Shown: positions 27,737 through 36,886 of the stretch, piece after piece
How positions within the stretch are numbered: the first letter of the stretch is position 1
How the letters are laid out: each line of letters starts with the position of its first letter
Origin: JAICXG01 sp036494545
GTDB taxonomy: Bacteria > Verrucomicrobiota > Verrucomicrobiia > Chthoniobacterales > UBA10450
Direction: 5' to 3'
NCBI GenBank assembly: GCA_036494545.1
Contig: DASXOB010000010.1
Location: forward strand, 62,001-126,000
Length of the DNA: 64,000 nt
Program-made: the position numbers and the translations under genes
Notes under the pieces: model-generated
Databases searched by the model: none
Seen by the model: the letters and a program-made list of their open reading frames with translations, nothing else
Told to the model about the DNA's origin: nothing

Positions 27737-27774
27737 GTGCGTGGGCGGCGAACTTAAATTCAACGCCCACGCAC
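27737..27774. terminator. Strong hairpin between convergent genes
   Basis: GTGCGTGGGCG and CGCCCACGCAC make a perfect 11-bp stem around a 16-nt A/T-rich loop. It lies between a rightward and a leftward gene end, as expected for a bidirectional terminator. Confidence 0.7.
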
Positions 27775-27788
27775 ACGATGCTTCCCAT

Positions 27789-28676
27789 TTAATCCTGGCG
27801 CACCCGCAGATAGGTCGGGAATCGCGGCATGCCCTTGGCGGTTAGCCCGCGAAACCGATAAGTGATAACGGTTCCGATCGGCGGCGGTGACTTTCGCTGC
27901 GCGTCGGTAAGGCCGCTGCCGACGGAAAATTCCCGGCCATCCTCCGCCCGCACACGGAACGCACCGAGTTTACCTGCTAACTTTCCCTTCCCGGTCTCGT
28001 AGGAAATGATTGTCGCTTCCGCGTCATCGTAAGGCTTGACCTTGAGCAGAGTCGGCGAACGGCGCGGCTCGTATTGCGATTCAGGCTGGCGCAACATCAA
28101 CCCTTCGCCACCCATCTTAACAATGCGATCGCGCTCGGCCAGCAGTTGTTTCACGCCCTGGCAGCGCACTTGAACCACGACCCTGACGAAGCGGTTTCCT
28201 TCAGGCAAGGTCGCGTGCAGGAATTGCATTCGCTCTTCAAAAGCGCCTTTCGCCTGCGGCGCATCGAAGACCATGAAGTGGACATTCTTCCAGCGATCAT
28301 CCGGCGTCTCCGCACGCACCGTACTGACAGTTTCCTCAAACTTACCACGACCAATCCATAGCTCTCCATCTAGAGCAATGCCGCGAGGTAACTCGGCGAG
28401 AAAGTAGCTCGGCGCGTGGACCGCCTGACCTCTGCGGGTCCACAATGTCCCGCCATCCCAGTAACCGCGCAGGCCATCATATTTCTCGCTCATCCACCAG
28501 CCGCTGGGATCAATGGCTGCGTTCCACACATCGGCGAGGAGCAGATGCGGGCCTTGCGCCTCGTTGGTTGAGTTAGTGCCAGCGGAGTCTTCGGTTTTCG
28601 CGATAAGGTTACAGGCCAGGAATATGCCTGTGACCAATGCGAAGAGTGTGGTTTTCCATCTGGAGGGAATTTTCAT
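27789..28676 (-). CDS. Exported ATP-dependent DNA ligase (LigE/LigB-like minimal ligase)
   Basis: This 295-residue minimal DNA ligase seals nicks using ATP. The adenylation motif I is SEKYDGLRGYWDGG with Lys near residue 69 as nucleophile. Other motifs are ALDGELWIGRG (motif III region), EGLMLR (motif IV) and LLKVKPY (motif V). A small OB domain follows (GAFRVRAEDGREFSVGSGLT, ending PRFPTYLRVRQD). The N-terminus MKIPSRWKTTLFALVTGIFL followed by ACNL is a signal peptide or lipobox-like sequence, so the enzyme probably acts in the periplasm, as known for LigE proteins. ATG 28676 is preferred over TTG 28712. Confidence 0.87.
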   Translation of the reverse strand: MKIPSRWKTTLFALVTGIFLACNLIAKTEDSAGTNSTNEAQGPHLLLADVWNAAIDPSGWWMSEKYDGLRGYWDGGTLWTRRGQAVHAPSYFLAELPRGIALDGELWIGRGKFEETVSTVRAETPDDRWKNVHFMVFDAPQAKGAFEERMQFLHATLPEGNRFVRVVVQVRCQGVKQLLAERDRIVKMGGEGLMLRQPESQYEPRRSPTLLKVKPYDDAEATIISYETGKGKLAGKLGAFRVRAEDGREFSVGSGLTDAQRKSPPPIGTVITYRFRGLTAKGMPRFPTYLRVRQD

Positions 28677-28774
28677 ACCCAGAGCTTGGGCGATGCAGGC
28701 GCTTGCTGTCAAGCTCCTGCTCCGACTTCAACTCCGCGGCATAAGGCTTCGCCCTCGCTCTCCCAAATCTGGTC

Positions 28775-29353
28775 CTAAACGCTTTGAGTTCGCGTTGTCC
28801 TTTCGCCGCGCAATCGACTGAAGATGACAATGTGAGTTACGATAATAAGGGGGACTAAAAATGTCGGCAACAGACTTAGCGGGAATCGCAGGAGTGCGGC
28901 CATCGCACCGGGGTCTACCATCCCAATGCGAGCGGCTGATAAAACGACAAAAATGATGTCGATAAGACCAAGAGTATTCCAAGCCCTGAGCCAGGGTCGT
29001 TTGCTGCCAAATGAGCTCCAAAAAATGAGGGAAACAGCCACGCCGGTTGCGACCGCCGTGTCACCCCACCCCGCCGGCACGGCGAACTCGCGCGGTAACC
29101 CGCCTTCCCCACAGAGATACAGAAAGTAAAGGCCGACAAATCGCGTCAAATGCAGCCCTACCAAGGCGCGCAAACGCACCCGGCCGACAGAGGCGCGAAC
29201 GCCGCGATTAAGCCACCACAGCAACAGTAACGCTGCCGTGAGTCCGAGAAGGATCAACTGCGGTCCCGGCGGCCGAAGACGCTCTAATTCGTCCGACGCA
29301 CCGAGCCCTGCCGCCAACAACAGCCAAACAACCAAGATCAGCAGTAGAGTCAT
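28775..29353 (-). CDS. Integral membrane protein, unknown
   Basis: This 192-residue protein has about six hydrophobic helices (MTLLLILVVWLLLAAGL, LLGLTAALLLLWWLN, FVGLYFLYL, VSLIFWSSF, LGLIDIIFVVLSA, LVPLIIVTHIVIFSRL). It ends in a basic tail. No catalytic motif or family was recognised. It lies between the exported ligase and another small membrane protein in the same orientation, with gaps of about 100 bp. Confidence 0.65.
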   Translation of the reverse strand: MTLLLILVVWLLLAAGLGASDELERLRPPGPQLILLGLTAALLLLWWLNRGVRASVGRVRLRALVGLHLTRFVGLYFLYLCGEGGLPREFAVPAGWGDTAVATGVAVSLIFWSSFGSKRPWLRAWNTLGLIDIIFVVLSAARIGMVDPGAMAALLRFPLSLLPTFLVPLIIVTHIVIFSRLRGERTTRTQSV

Positions 29354-29455
29354 TTCTCGCTGAGGATAACAGCAAAGGTTCTCCGAACGCCAGACCCTAA
29401 CTGCTCAAATTCTCGAAGCGTGATTGCGACCGGGGTCCGAAGCCCAATACCGCCT

Positions 29456-29920
29456 CTATGTTCGTGAAAAACGCCGAACACAAAGGGCGATCGGCAATCC
29501 GATCAGCAATGGATGCCCAATCGGCCCCGTAAGGTACGTGGCAAGGTTATAACGCACATGACCGATCGCCGAAAGAGGAATAACAACCCGATACATGAAC
29601 AGAAAGACTAACTCGCCATAGATGAAACCGGAGATCACCGGGTGCTGCACGAGCGCCCGAATTCGTCTACTGATGAGGTAGTAAATCGCCGCGGCGCTAA
29701 ACGCGACTGTGAAATGGCAAAGCAATCCGATTACAGCCGAAGTGGATCCCATCTGGCGCGAGCGCGGCCCGAAGATTCCGCTCGCAACTCCCTGCAAAAT
29801 TCGAAACGGGGTCGAGCCCATCAGACTGAAAGCGATGAAGGCTTGAGTAAGATCAAAGATACCCGCCAAAAGTCCGCCCCAGAAGATGGCGGCAAAGGGC
29901 CCCTTGGAAAATATTTTCAC
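29456..29920 (-). CDS. Small membrane protein, DUF1440/YagU-like
   Basis: This 154-residue protein has about four membrane helices (AAIFWGGLLAGIFDLTQAFI, VIGLLCHFTVAFSAAAIYYL, ISGFIYGELVFLFMYRVVIP, HPLLIGLPIALCVRRF). The pattern resembles uncharacterised YagU-type proteins. GTG 29920 is preferred because AGGAAG lies 4-5 nt upstream; the frame is open to a GTG at 29959. The function is unknown. Confidence 0.6.
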   Translation of the reverse strand: MKIFSKGPFAAIFWGGLLAGIFDLTQAFIAFSLMGSTPFRILQGVASGIFGPRSRQMGSTSAVIGLLCHFTVAFSAAAIYYLISRRIRALVQHPVISGFIYGELVFLFMYRVVIPLSAIGHVRYNLATYLTGPIGHPLLIGLPIALCVRRFSRT

Positions 29921-30302
29921 GTGTCTTCCTGTGATGGTTGTCCAATCCCGCCCAGCCACACCCGCCAGCCGTTGAAATGGAGATTTTCACGCGGCGCGGA
30001 CGCCTCTGTCAAGATTTGCACGCTTTGACCCCGACGTGATGATCAATCCCCGTCCGCTAAGAGAACGGTCGCCCGTCTCGAAGCGCGGCACTGCTCAAAC
30101 CCGAGGACATCTCCTGCCAGGCCGCTCCTCAAGCGACTCGTTGGTCCTGCGCTCCCAAGTCATCGACTTCATTTGGCCGGGTCTGACCGTGATCGCCATT
30201 GTTGGTTTCAGATTTTGGAAGTTTTGTCTCGACAACGGTTTACGACTCATCATACCATTGCAACCAACTCGACCTTCCCCAGGCGAGGAGTTTTTTTGCT
30301 GG
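29921..30302 (+). other. Divergent intergenic region, 382 bp
   Basis: This lies between a leftward membrane-protein gene and the sulfotransferase. The sulfotransferase frame stays open back to 30036, but the extra 89 codons (PLRERSPVSKRGTAQTRG and similar) do not resemble the family and are probably untranslated. No operator or RNA element was recognised. Confidence 0.45.
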
Positions 30303-31268
30303 GTGCATATCCCCAATTTCTTCCTAGTCGGCGCACCCAAATGCGCCACGACCGCGGTAGCCGTTGCCCTCGGTTGTCAGGCGGACATTTTCATGTCCGA
30401 GCCGAAGGAGCCTACGTATTTCCTGTTCGCCCGCGGTAATCCCTATGGCTTCGATCGCACGACACGGATTTCCGATCTGGAAAGTTACCTCGCCCTTTTT
30501 CAGAATGCGGGTCAGCGCAAAATCTATGGCGAAGCATCGCCTCTCTATTTCCACGCGCCCTATGTGGCGGAGGAGATCGTGCGCTTTAACCCGCAGGCGA
30601 AGATCATGGCCATCCTGCGAGACCCGGTTGAGCGTGCCTGTTCGATGTATCATTTCTTTTATCAGCACGACCGTCGGGCCACCGTCTCACGGGAAGATTT
30701 TCGGAGAAAATTCTTCGATGGCTCTGTCGTACACATTCCCGTCGGCCCTGCGACCATGCGGATGGAGCATTTGCGGTCGTTCGGCTTCTACCGCCGTTTG
30801 CTCCAGCCCTACTATGACCACTTCGATCGCAACCAAATCCTGGTTCTCACCCACGATGATTTAAGATCCGACAGCCAGCATTTTATGCGGCGTGTTCTCG
30901 CGTTTCTAGAAGTTGAAGCGTTATCACCACCAGTTGTCCCGATCGCCAACGTCACCTTCCAGCCGCGCAGCCGGGAAATGCAGTATTGGCTCAATCACGC
31001 TGTTCACAGCAAACCGAGAGAGATTCTTAAGCGCGTCGTAGTCGCATGTCCGGGCGCAAGAACCTTTCGAGACTCGTTCAACCGCTTCAATCAACGGCCC
31101 TTCGTTCCGGCGCAGTTTCTCAGCGACGACCTTCATCGGGAACTCATTGCCACTTACCAGGAAGACCTGGAGAGCCTTTGCAGGCTTGTCGGCCGGGATT
31201 TCACTCCCTGGCTCGAGCACAAGCCGGTCTGTGAAGGCAAACCGAGCAACGGGGCGCTCGCCGTCTGA
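30303..31268 (+). CDS. PAPS-dependent sulfotransferase
   Basis: This 321-residue enzyme transfers sulfate from PAPS to an acceptor. The 5'-phosphosulfate loop is FLVGAPKCATTAVAVAL (residues about 6-22). The 3'-phosphate-binding segment is MAILRDPVERACSMYHFF (about 102-119), and the region FGFYRRLLQPYYDHF is typical of family PF00685 and relatives. The GTG at 30303 gives the normal family start (IPNFFLVGAPKC), and GAGGAG lies 12 nt upstream. The acceptor could be a surface glycan or lipid; none is indicated by neighbours. Confidence 0.85.
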   Translation: MHIPNFFLVGAPKCATTAVAVALGCQADIFMSEPKEPTYFLFARGNPYGFDRTTRISDLESYLALFQNAGQRKIYGEASPLYFHAPYVAEEIVRFNPQAKIMAILRDPVERACSMYHFFYQHDRRATVSREDFRRKFFDGSVVHIPVGPATMRMEHLRSFGFYRRLLQPYYDHFDRNQILVLTHDDLRSDSQHFMRRVLAFLEVEALSPPVVPIANVTFQPRSREMQYWLNHAVHSKPREILKRVVVACPGARTFRDSFNRFNQRPFVPAQFLSDDLHRELIATYQEDLESLCRLVGRDFTPWLEHKPVCEGKPSNGALAV

Positions 31269-31371
31269 AGCGCGGCTTCACTTTAAATTGAAGCCTGAGT
31301 GCCCACCGCAAGGAGCAGAGCAAGGATAGATATTCGACAGCTTACGGTTACAGATTTCGCCGACTGAAGTG

Positions 31372-31408
31372 CAACAGCCGGGTCTCGCGAGAGAGAACCC
31401 GGCTGTTG
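31372..31408. terminator. Very strong bidirectional terminator hairpin
   Basis: CAACAGCCGGGT and ACCCGGCTGTTG form a perfect 12-bp stem with a 13-nt loop. It lies between the convergent sulfotransferase gene and the secreted protein gene. Short T-rich tracts follow on the right. Confidence 0.8.
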
Positions 31409-31433
31409 TGCTCTCAATTTCTATCCGCGATGG

Positions 31434-33725
31434 CTACTTCAACGAGACATCGTCTATGCGGAAAGTGGTACTAAGCGAGACGTCCGTGGTAGTTCTGAAC
31501 TGTAAGCGGATCGTCTGCCCCTTATAAGCCGCAAGGCTAAAAGACTTCTGCGAATAGACTCCAGCGGTTCCCTTGTTCTTGTTGCTGTAGGTCGCGAGCG
31601 TCTGGAGCAATGTCCCGCTGGTATTGCGCACCTCGACATAGAGGAAATCATAGGCCGTGGTCGTACCCTCGCTGGAATTACAGTTGAACCAGAAAGTCAG
31701 CGATCCCGTCGCCGTCGATGGGATGGTTACTGTTTGATAGGTCTGGCCCGTCGTGTTGTTGTTGACGCCAAAATAGATATACCCGGTGCCAGTGTGAGGA
31801 TAGTTGCCGTTGTTCGTATAGAACGCCCCGGAACCGGACATGACCCATGGTGAGACGCTCCCTTCAAAGCCACCGTTGACGATCAACTCGCTGGGCGTGG
31901 CCGTGGGCGTCGCTGTTGGAGTGGGCGTCGGAGTTGGGGTCAGGGTTGGCGTAGGGGTCATCGTCGGGGTTGGGGTGGCAGTCGGGGTTGGGGTGGCAGT
32001 CGGGGTTGGCGTTGGAGTTGGCGTCGCCGTTGGAGTTGGCGTCGCCGTTGGAGTTGGCGTTGGCGTTGGCGTGCCAGTGGTCAAAGGGAAGTTCGCTATT
32101 CGTGTGCGCCAGTTAAACGCTGCGTTGGCCGTATAGTATTCGTTGGTGTACCAGAAAGTCGTATCGTCCACCGGGTCGATGGTTAACGCACTGTAGTCGC
32201 CCCAACGGTTGCCACTTCCCGTCTGGCTGCCCGCACCGGCAATCATCGTCCCTTCACCAAGTGTCATGGTATTTAATGGATCAGCTGCCAGACGGCCCGT
32301 GTAACGCATTTGCGGATGAATCGAGGAACTCGAGGCGCTGTAGGCGAGAGCAATGTCTCCCTGTCGATCCATCCCAATGCTTCCCATCCACCGCCATGTC
32401 GTATCCGGCTGGTAAGTGCTCTCCTGAAAAACCGTCACCGGGCCCGAGGTTACGTTCCGCAGCTCAAACCATCGAACACCAGCAACGTTATTGGCTTTGA
32501 CGGTAAAGTTACCAACCACCGACTCATGATCGCCAAAGTTTCGATAAGGAAGCCGGAACATGAGGCGATCGCCAATGCCATCAAGATAGTTCGATGAAGT
32601 GACACCAGACTCAGGCACGCAGGCGCGGGTCGTGGGACAAAGAGAGGTAAACCCGGCGGCTGTGGGTGTCGCGAAGGTCGTCCAGGTCGAGTTACTCGGC
32701 GTAGTGAAATCGACATGGAAGTGATAAACGTTATATTTACCGCTGCCGGGAAAACTGACATAGGTTTCGGGCGCGCCCGCAGGCGGAAGGGTCGAGCCAT
32801 CAAGGTCGGCGGGCAGAAACGCACTTGCTGTGCTGCCCAAGGGTCCGACTGGGCTAACAAACGTAGCAGGCTGCCCGGATAACATCTTGGTCCGATCAAA
32901 GGCAAAGGGTTGCGGCCCGAGGAAGGTTGTGCCGCTGGAATTAAAGACATTCATGCTCATGTAGTAGGCATCCGGCCACACCGAGAGCTTCGGGTAGTCA
33001 AAGAAGTTCGAGCCGAGATGGAAAGCATAACGAAAATAGCTCCCGGTCGCATCGCTCGTCGTAGATACGGCGACACATTCGTCTGTCGGCACGCTGGTGC
33101 CGGCAAACTGACTAATGACCCAACGGGCGGCTAACTGATCATAGAGAACAATCGGGTCACCGTTTCCATTTGTCTGGCAGACACCGCCAAACCCGCTCCA
33201 GATCGAAGTGATGGCAACTGGTCCAAGAATAGAAGCTCCAGTCGTCTTATTAAACACCTGGTAAGCCTCATTGACCATCTGCACGTATTGAGTCGAGCCG
33301 ATCTCGCCATTCGGGTCAGGTGGCGCACAGCTACAACCCACGCCGGGAAACGGAATACCGTCAAAGTTCAATCCGGTTGCAGGAATATTCAGCGCTAACT
33401 GGTTAAGGAGAGGACCTTGAATGACCGAGTCAGGGCTATCCTGGTGGAAATTCGGCAATTTCGGGTTTTCCGGACCTTCACGTTCCTGCCTTACATCAAA
33501 TGGCAGGTTAACCAGGTCCCGCAATGGCGGAGAGACGTCGTTGTGATAGGAAGCGCCGACGTGGACAGAGCCAGTGCCAGTCTGTCCAGCTGCCTGGGCT
33601 GGTTGGGTGATCCCTACGAGTGGGCTGATGGCGAACAACGCCAGGCAAAAGCCAAGCGTCGACAACAGATACGCGAGAACGCGCGGAAGAGAGAAGGCAG
33701 ATTGGGATTTGATTGGGTTTTTCAT
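31434..33725 (-). CDS. Large secreted protein with Pro-Thr linker and C-terminal carbohydrate-binding-like domain
   Basis: This 763-residue exported protein has a signal peptide within the first 45 residues (LLSTLGFCLALFAISPLVGI, QPAQAAG). A large N-terminal domain of about 500 residues follows, with beta-propeller character (GVGCSCAPPDPNGEIGSTQY, YDQLAARWVISQFAG, WPDAYYMSMNVFNSSG). Next is a Pro-Thr-Ala linker of about 65 residues. The C-terminal domain of about 150 residues (LIVNGGFEGSVSPWVMSG to TTFRIDDVSLK) is a jelly-roll of carbohydrate-binding type. It has an excellent AGGAGG ribosome binding site preceded by a hairpin. The function is unknown; polymer binding at the surface is inferred. 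Confidence 0.82.
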   Translation of the reverse strand: MKNPIKSQSAFSLPRVLAYLLSTLGFCLALFAISPLVGITQPAQAAGQTGTGSVHVGASYHNDVSPPLRDLVNLPFDVRQEREGPENPKLPNFHQDSPDSVIQGPLLNQLALNIPATGLNFDGIPFPGVGCSCAPPDPNGEIGSTQYVQMVNEAYQVFNKTTGASILGPVAITSIWSGFGGVCQTNGNGDPIVLYDQLAARWVISQFAGTSVPTDECVAVSTTSDATGSYFRYAFHLGSNFFDYPKLSVWPDAYYMSMNVFNSSGTTFLGPQPFAFDRTKMLSGQPATFVSPVGPLGSTASAFLPADLDGSTLPPAGAPETYVSFPGSGKYNVYHFHVDFTTPSNSTWTTFATPTAAGFTSLCPTTRACVPESGVTSSNYLDGIGDRLMFRLPYRNFGDHESVVGNFTVKANNVAGVRWFELRNVTSGPVTVFQESTYQPDTTWRWMGSIGMDRQGDIALAYSASSSSIHPQMRYTGRLAADPLNTMTLGEGTMIAGAGSQTGSGNRWGDYSALTIDPVDDTTFWYTNEYYTANAAFNWRTRIANFPLTTGTPTPTPTPTATPTPTATPTPTPTPTATPTPTATPTPTMTPTPTLTPTPTPTPTATPTATPSELIVNGGFEGSVSPWVMSGSGAFYTNNGNYPHTGTGYIYFGVNNNTTGQTYQTVTIPSTATGSLTFWFNCNSSEGTTTAYDFLYVEVRNTSGTLLQTLATYSNKNKGTAGVYSQKSFSLAAYKGQTIRLQFRTTTDVSLSTTFRIDDVSLK
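31893..32075 (-). repeat. Low-complexity Pro-Thr-coding repeat
   Basis: Imperfect GTTGGAGTTGGCGTC-like units on the plus strand encode TPTPTPTATPTPTATP linkers on the minus strand. The tract separates the propeller and jelly-roll domains and is likely to vary in length between strains. Confidence 0.85.
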
Positions 33726-33738
33726 GCTATTTCCTCCT

Positions 33739-33770
33739 GATAGCCTGCCGGCCTAAGCGGCAAAGCTATC
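33739..33770 (-). promoter_or_regulatory. Two-tier hairpin touching the ribosome binding site
   Basis: On the minus strand, GATAGC-TT-TGCCG-CTTAGGC-CGGCA-G-GCTATC folds into a 6-bp plus 5-bp stem with small bulges. The AGGAGG of the downstream secreted-protein gene begins at once after the stem. It may control translation or protect the mRNA end. No known riboswitch was recognised. Confidence 0.5.
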
Positions 33771-34092
33771 GGGTGAATTAAGAATTGCGACATCTATTGC
33801 ATGACCATTTTGTAAGGCATTGCGGCGAACGGACCGCGAATGCCACCAATGCCTCAATCTGGTATACGTATATGTAAGTGATTTGCTGGCCTATCATTAC
33901 ATACTGGATCAAAGCCATATCCTAACATGGCGTGCGAATAAGTCACCGTAGAACGAGAACGCTTGTTCCGGATCGGCGAGTTCAGACACACCGGACGACG
34001 CGCCCCCGCTCGTGTCGATAGCAAGCCCAGACCTTGCCTGGCGCGCTTTGAACAACCAGTTCGCGCCCGACTTTCACTGTCGCATCGGAAAG
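33771..34092 (-). other. Intergenic region, 322 bp, nothing recognised
   Basis: This region separates two leftward genes for secreted proteins. It includes a short A/T-rich stretch (33840-33900) that could hold the promoter of the downstream gene. No gene or repeat was supported. Confidence 0.4.
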
Positions 34093-35457
34093 CTACTCGA
34101 CTCCGTGTGCCTTTAGGCATGAGTTGATTAATTCCCGAGCCTGGTCGTGTTCGACGAGGCGTTTTTCATCTTTGCCTGCTCTGACCATCGCACCATAATT
34201 CGGGAAACGCCCGCTGGGCGCCGACGGCTTGGTCACAGGAGAAGTGCTCAGTCTCCCTTGTTTAGCAGCGGACCGCGGATATTGCCTGAGCTTTTGCACC
34301 TCCTGAAAAAGGATCTGTTGGTCCGCTGGGCTAAGTCGCTGGATGCTCGCTTTCAGCTTAACATTCCCGTCGTTGTCCTCCAGGAACGATCGCGGTGGTG
34401 GCTGAGCACTTGCCTGACTCTTTGCATATTCTGTGATTACGGGCGTCGTGTTACCGGTCCAACTGAAGGTTAGATCGCCGACAAAGCCAACCTGCTTTCC
34501 CGGATCTCTTAAGTTAAAGGTAAGCAACGCACCGTCAGAGACTGGTTGGTAGGTCCAGCTTTGCTTGTTCCTCTCGTCCTCATCGTCACCATAGACGTAG
34601 ACATTCTGAGCAAGGGTAACATTGGTGGCTCCCGAATGCGGGATTCGAATCATGAGCGTGTTGTGACGCAGCGTGTCGAGATATTCCTCATTATCTCCAC
34701 AATAACCTTCGTTACCCCAGTTCTTGACAAAGAACGCCCATTGATCGTTGGCCGGATCATCCTGCACATGGACGAACATGGCATAGGTAGGGTTTAACTC
34801 GGAAGGCTTGCTATGCTGGCTGTCCAGACCGAGTAGCCCGACGACGATGACGAACTTTCCGTTGATGCGACTGGCCGCATTATCCTGATCGACATAGTTA
34901 TGATGAAAGTCATCCCACCAGGTGCCAGTATCGTCCCAGTTATCCACCGTTTCCTCCGAATCGAACTCGATGTGAAGACCGTTCTTATCGCTGCCAGTGA
35001 CTTCGAGCGACCGGTCGGAGCGTTTTACTTCCATGTAATAATCATCGTCATCCCAAAAGGAGTTGGAATGTCCGCCCCACGTCACGATGCCTTCGTATTC
35101 CACCGGAAACCAGTTCCAGTGGCCAAAGCATTCGAGGCTCGAATTGTTTTGCAAACTTTGGTCGGTGCAATTCGCGGCCGACTGCCACGCGCCAGGATCT
35201 TCGGTTCCACAAGGACAAGTCTGGCACGGATCTGGCGGCTGACCGTTTTGTTGCATGGCGCTCCAGACGGGACTCTTGGCCAGCCCGTTATCGTCCACTG
35301 GGTCGGTCGTGGCCCAAAGTGCATCCATCGCTTTGGGCTTGCCGCAGCCTTGCAGCGTCAAGACCGTGATTCCAAGTGTAAGCCAACAAAAAAGCCTGGA
35401 TACAAACGTGATCCGAGGCTCGAAACTTCGATCCGAGAGTTGGTTGATGTTTTGCAT
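34093..35457 (-). CDS. Secreted lipoprotein, unknown function
   Basis: This 454-residue protein has a lipoprotein signal (FVSRLFCWLTLGITVLTLQG plus Cys35). It has a Cys-rich early part (PDPCQTCPCGTEDPG, AANCTDQ) and a Trp/Asp-rich central domain (TWGGHSNSFWDDDDYYMEVK, WDDTGTWWDDFHHNYVDQDN). After these comes HVQDDPANDQWAFFVKNWGN. The ATG at 35457 follows AGGAG by 8 nt; the longer frame to 35583 is not used. The domain seems all-beta and may bind ligands or calcium. No family was recognised. Confidence 0.7.
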   Translation of the reverse strand: MQNINQLSDRSFEPRITFVSRLFCWLTLGITVLTLQGCGKPKAMDALWATTDPVDDNGLAKSPVWSAMQQNGQPPDPCQTCPCGTEDPGAWQSAANCTDQSLQNNSSLECFGHWNWFPVEYEGIVTWGGHSNSFWDDDDYYMEVKRSDRSLEVTGSDKNGLHIEFDSEETVDNWDDTGTWWDDFHHNYVDQDNAASRINGKFVIVVGLLGLDSQHSKPSELNPTYAMFVHVQDDPANDQWAFFVKNWGNEGYCGDNEEYLDTLRHNTLMIRIPHSGATNVTLAQNVYVYGDDEDERNKQSWTYQPVSDGALLTFNLRDPGKQVGFVGDLTFSWTGNTTPVITEYAKSQASAQPPPRSFLEDNDGNVKLKASIQRLSPADQQILFQEVQKLRQYPRSAAKQGRLSTSPVTKPSAPSGRFPNYGAMVRAGKDEKRLVEHDQARELINSCLKAHGVE

Positions 35458-35725
35458 TGAAGTTGCTCCTATCCCCGGCAGTGCCGTCGTCTTGAAGGTT
35501 TGAGGGCAAAGACAAGAGCCTGAGCTCAAAAGTCGAATCGTGCGCTGTAGCTTGTTTAGATTGGTCTCGAAGCCCGAAAACACCGAGGGCTATCGACCGT
35601 AAGCAGAACATATAAGCCGGCTGGCCTAACATTCGCGGCGCGAAGACGGCGCCGTGCACATGCCTGGGTTAGATTGGGAAACGGGCCAAGAACAACGCCA
35701 TGCGGGATTCTGTTGTCCGTCACAG

Positions 35726-36886
35726 TTACATTCCAAGCGCGCTCCGAAGATGAGGCACGAGGCGTTTTGTGAATTCCACCGAATCGCCGGCCGAAAGATG
35801 CGACCATTCGGGACAGTCGAACCCGGCGAGCTCGGGAAAATCGGAATAATAAATACCGGGCGCGCCAGTTGTCTTTATCAAGGGGTCCCAGGTCTTGGCG
35901 CGCGGGGTGTCATGGTCTTCCAGTTCTTTCAAGCCCCCGCTGTGCGGTAGCCTAACGAAAACGACCTTGCCGCCACGCGCTCGAATTGTTTCGACGGCAG
36001 ACTGGACATCCGCAAACCGCTTTTGGATTCCTTTGCCGATCTGGGCGAAGAAGACTTCCCTCGGAACATAGGTTGGCGGTGGTGGCGGTTTGAAAAGCGG
36101 AAGCCAGATTTGTTGGATCTTTTTGGCTAATTCGCTTCCCGGTTCCGCGCATTTTTCCCACATGCGCGCGCGACGTTCGCGGTCTTCGGTTTGAAAGTAG
36201 GGTGGAAAACGCGGAGGCACGAGCGCACCGGGACGGTTAGGAATTGGTAACTCGTTCAAGAGCGCTTCCAGGCTCAAGTCGTCCGGCTTCAAAAACGCAA
36301 CATGCTCTTCCAGCGGGATACTCAGAAACTCGCTGAGACGCTGGGCGGGTGTTTGGTGATGCAACCGCTTCACACCTTGTTCGGCACGATCCATCGGCGG
36401 ACTACCGGGCGGCGCAAAAAATAAATTCGGGACGAAGCTGCAAATGACTGTGCCATGAAAATTTCTCTCCTTTGCCAGATCATCGAGGACTGGCCAAGCG
36501 GTAGATCCAGCCATCGCGAGTTGGATAGGTCGTTTCCCCAGACCTGACTGCATTTCATCCAGGTCGAGATCGAACCAGGCTCGCGAATCGCCCGCGATAA
36601 CGATCGATTCCGGCTGCACTTTTCGACGGGCCATTACCCAAAGGTCTTCGTTGTCGTTCAGGGTCGGACCGTAGCCGAGTGAGCGGCAATACAACTCCCA
36701 GGCCGCGGTCGCGGCGATCGCAATAATCGTGACAACGACCGCCATTCCGCGCCAGGGCGCGGGAGGAATCGGGCGCTCGAATTCCAGCGGCGGCCCACCG
36801 TGAATTTGTTCTTCCAGTGAAGGTGTGCGGAAAAAGAGGCGCGGCAGCCGAAGCCGTTCCTTAAAACTGGAAATAGATGAAGGCAT
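35726..36886 (-). CDS. SGNH/AlgX-AlgJ-like partner of the MBOAT acyltransferase
   Basis: This 386-residue protein has one N-terminal membrane helix (about 48-65) and an extracytoplasmic SGNH-hydrolase-like domain. The SGNH nucleophile motif is VIAGDSRAWFDL, and a C-terminal CPEWSHLSAGDS carries the Asp/His pair. Proteins of this type receive acyl groups from an MBOAT protein and transfer them to exported glycans, as AlgJ/AlgX do for alginate. The gene overlaps the upstream MBOAT gene by 26 bp, which supports a functional pair. The acceptor glycan is unknown. Confidence 0.8.
   Translation of the reverse strand: MPSSISSFKERLRLPRLFFRTPSLEEQIHGGPPLEFERPIPPAPWRGMAVVVTIIAIAATAAWELYCRSLGYGPTLNDNEDLWVMARRKVQPESIVIAGDSRAWFDLDLDEMQSGLGKRPIQLAMAGSTAWPVLDDLAKERNFHGTVICSFVPNLFFAPPGSPPMDRAEQGVKRLHHQTPAQRLSEFLSIPLEEHVAFLKPDDLSLEALLNELPIPNRPGALVPPRFPPYFQTEDRERRARMWEKCAEPGSELAKKIQQIWLPLFKPPPPPTYVPREVFFAQIGKGIQKRFADVQSAVETIRARGGKVVFVRLPHSGGLKELEDHDTPRAKTWDPLIKTTGAPGIYYSDFPELAGFDCPEWSHLSAGDSVEFTKRLVPHLRSALGM

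Noticed and set aside
30036..30302. N-terminal extension of the sulfotransferase
   Set aside because: The extra 89 residues lack similarity to the family, and the normal family start coincides with GTG 30303 downstream of GAGGAG.
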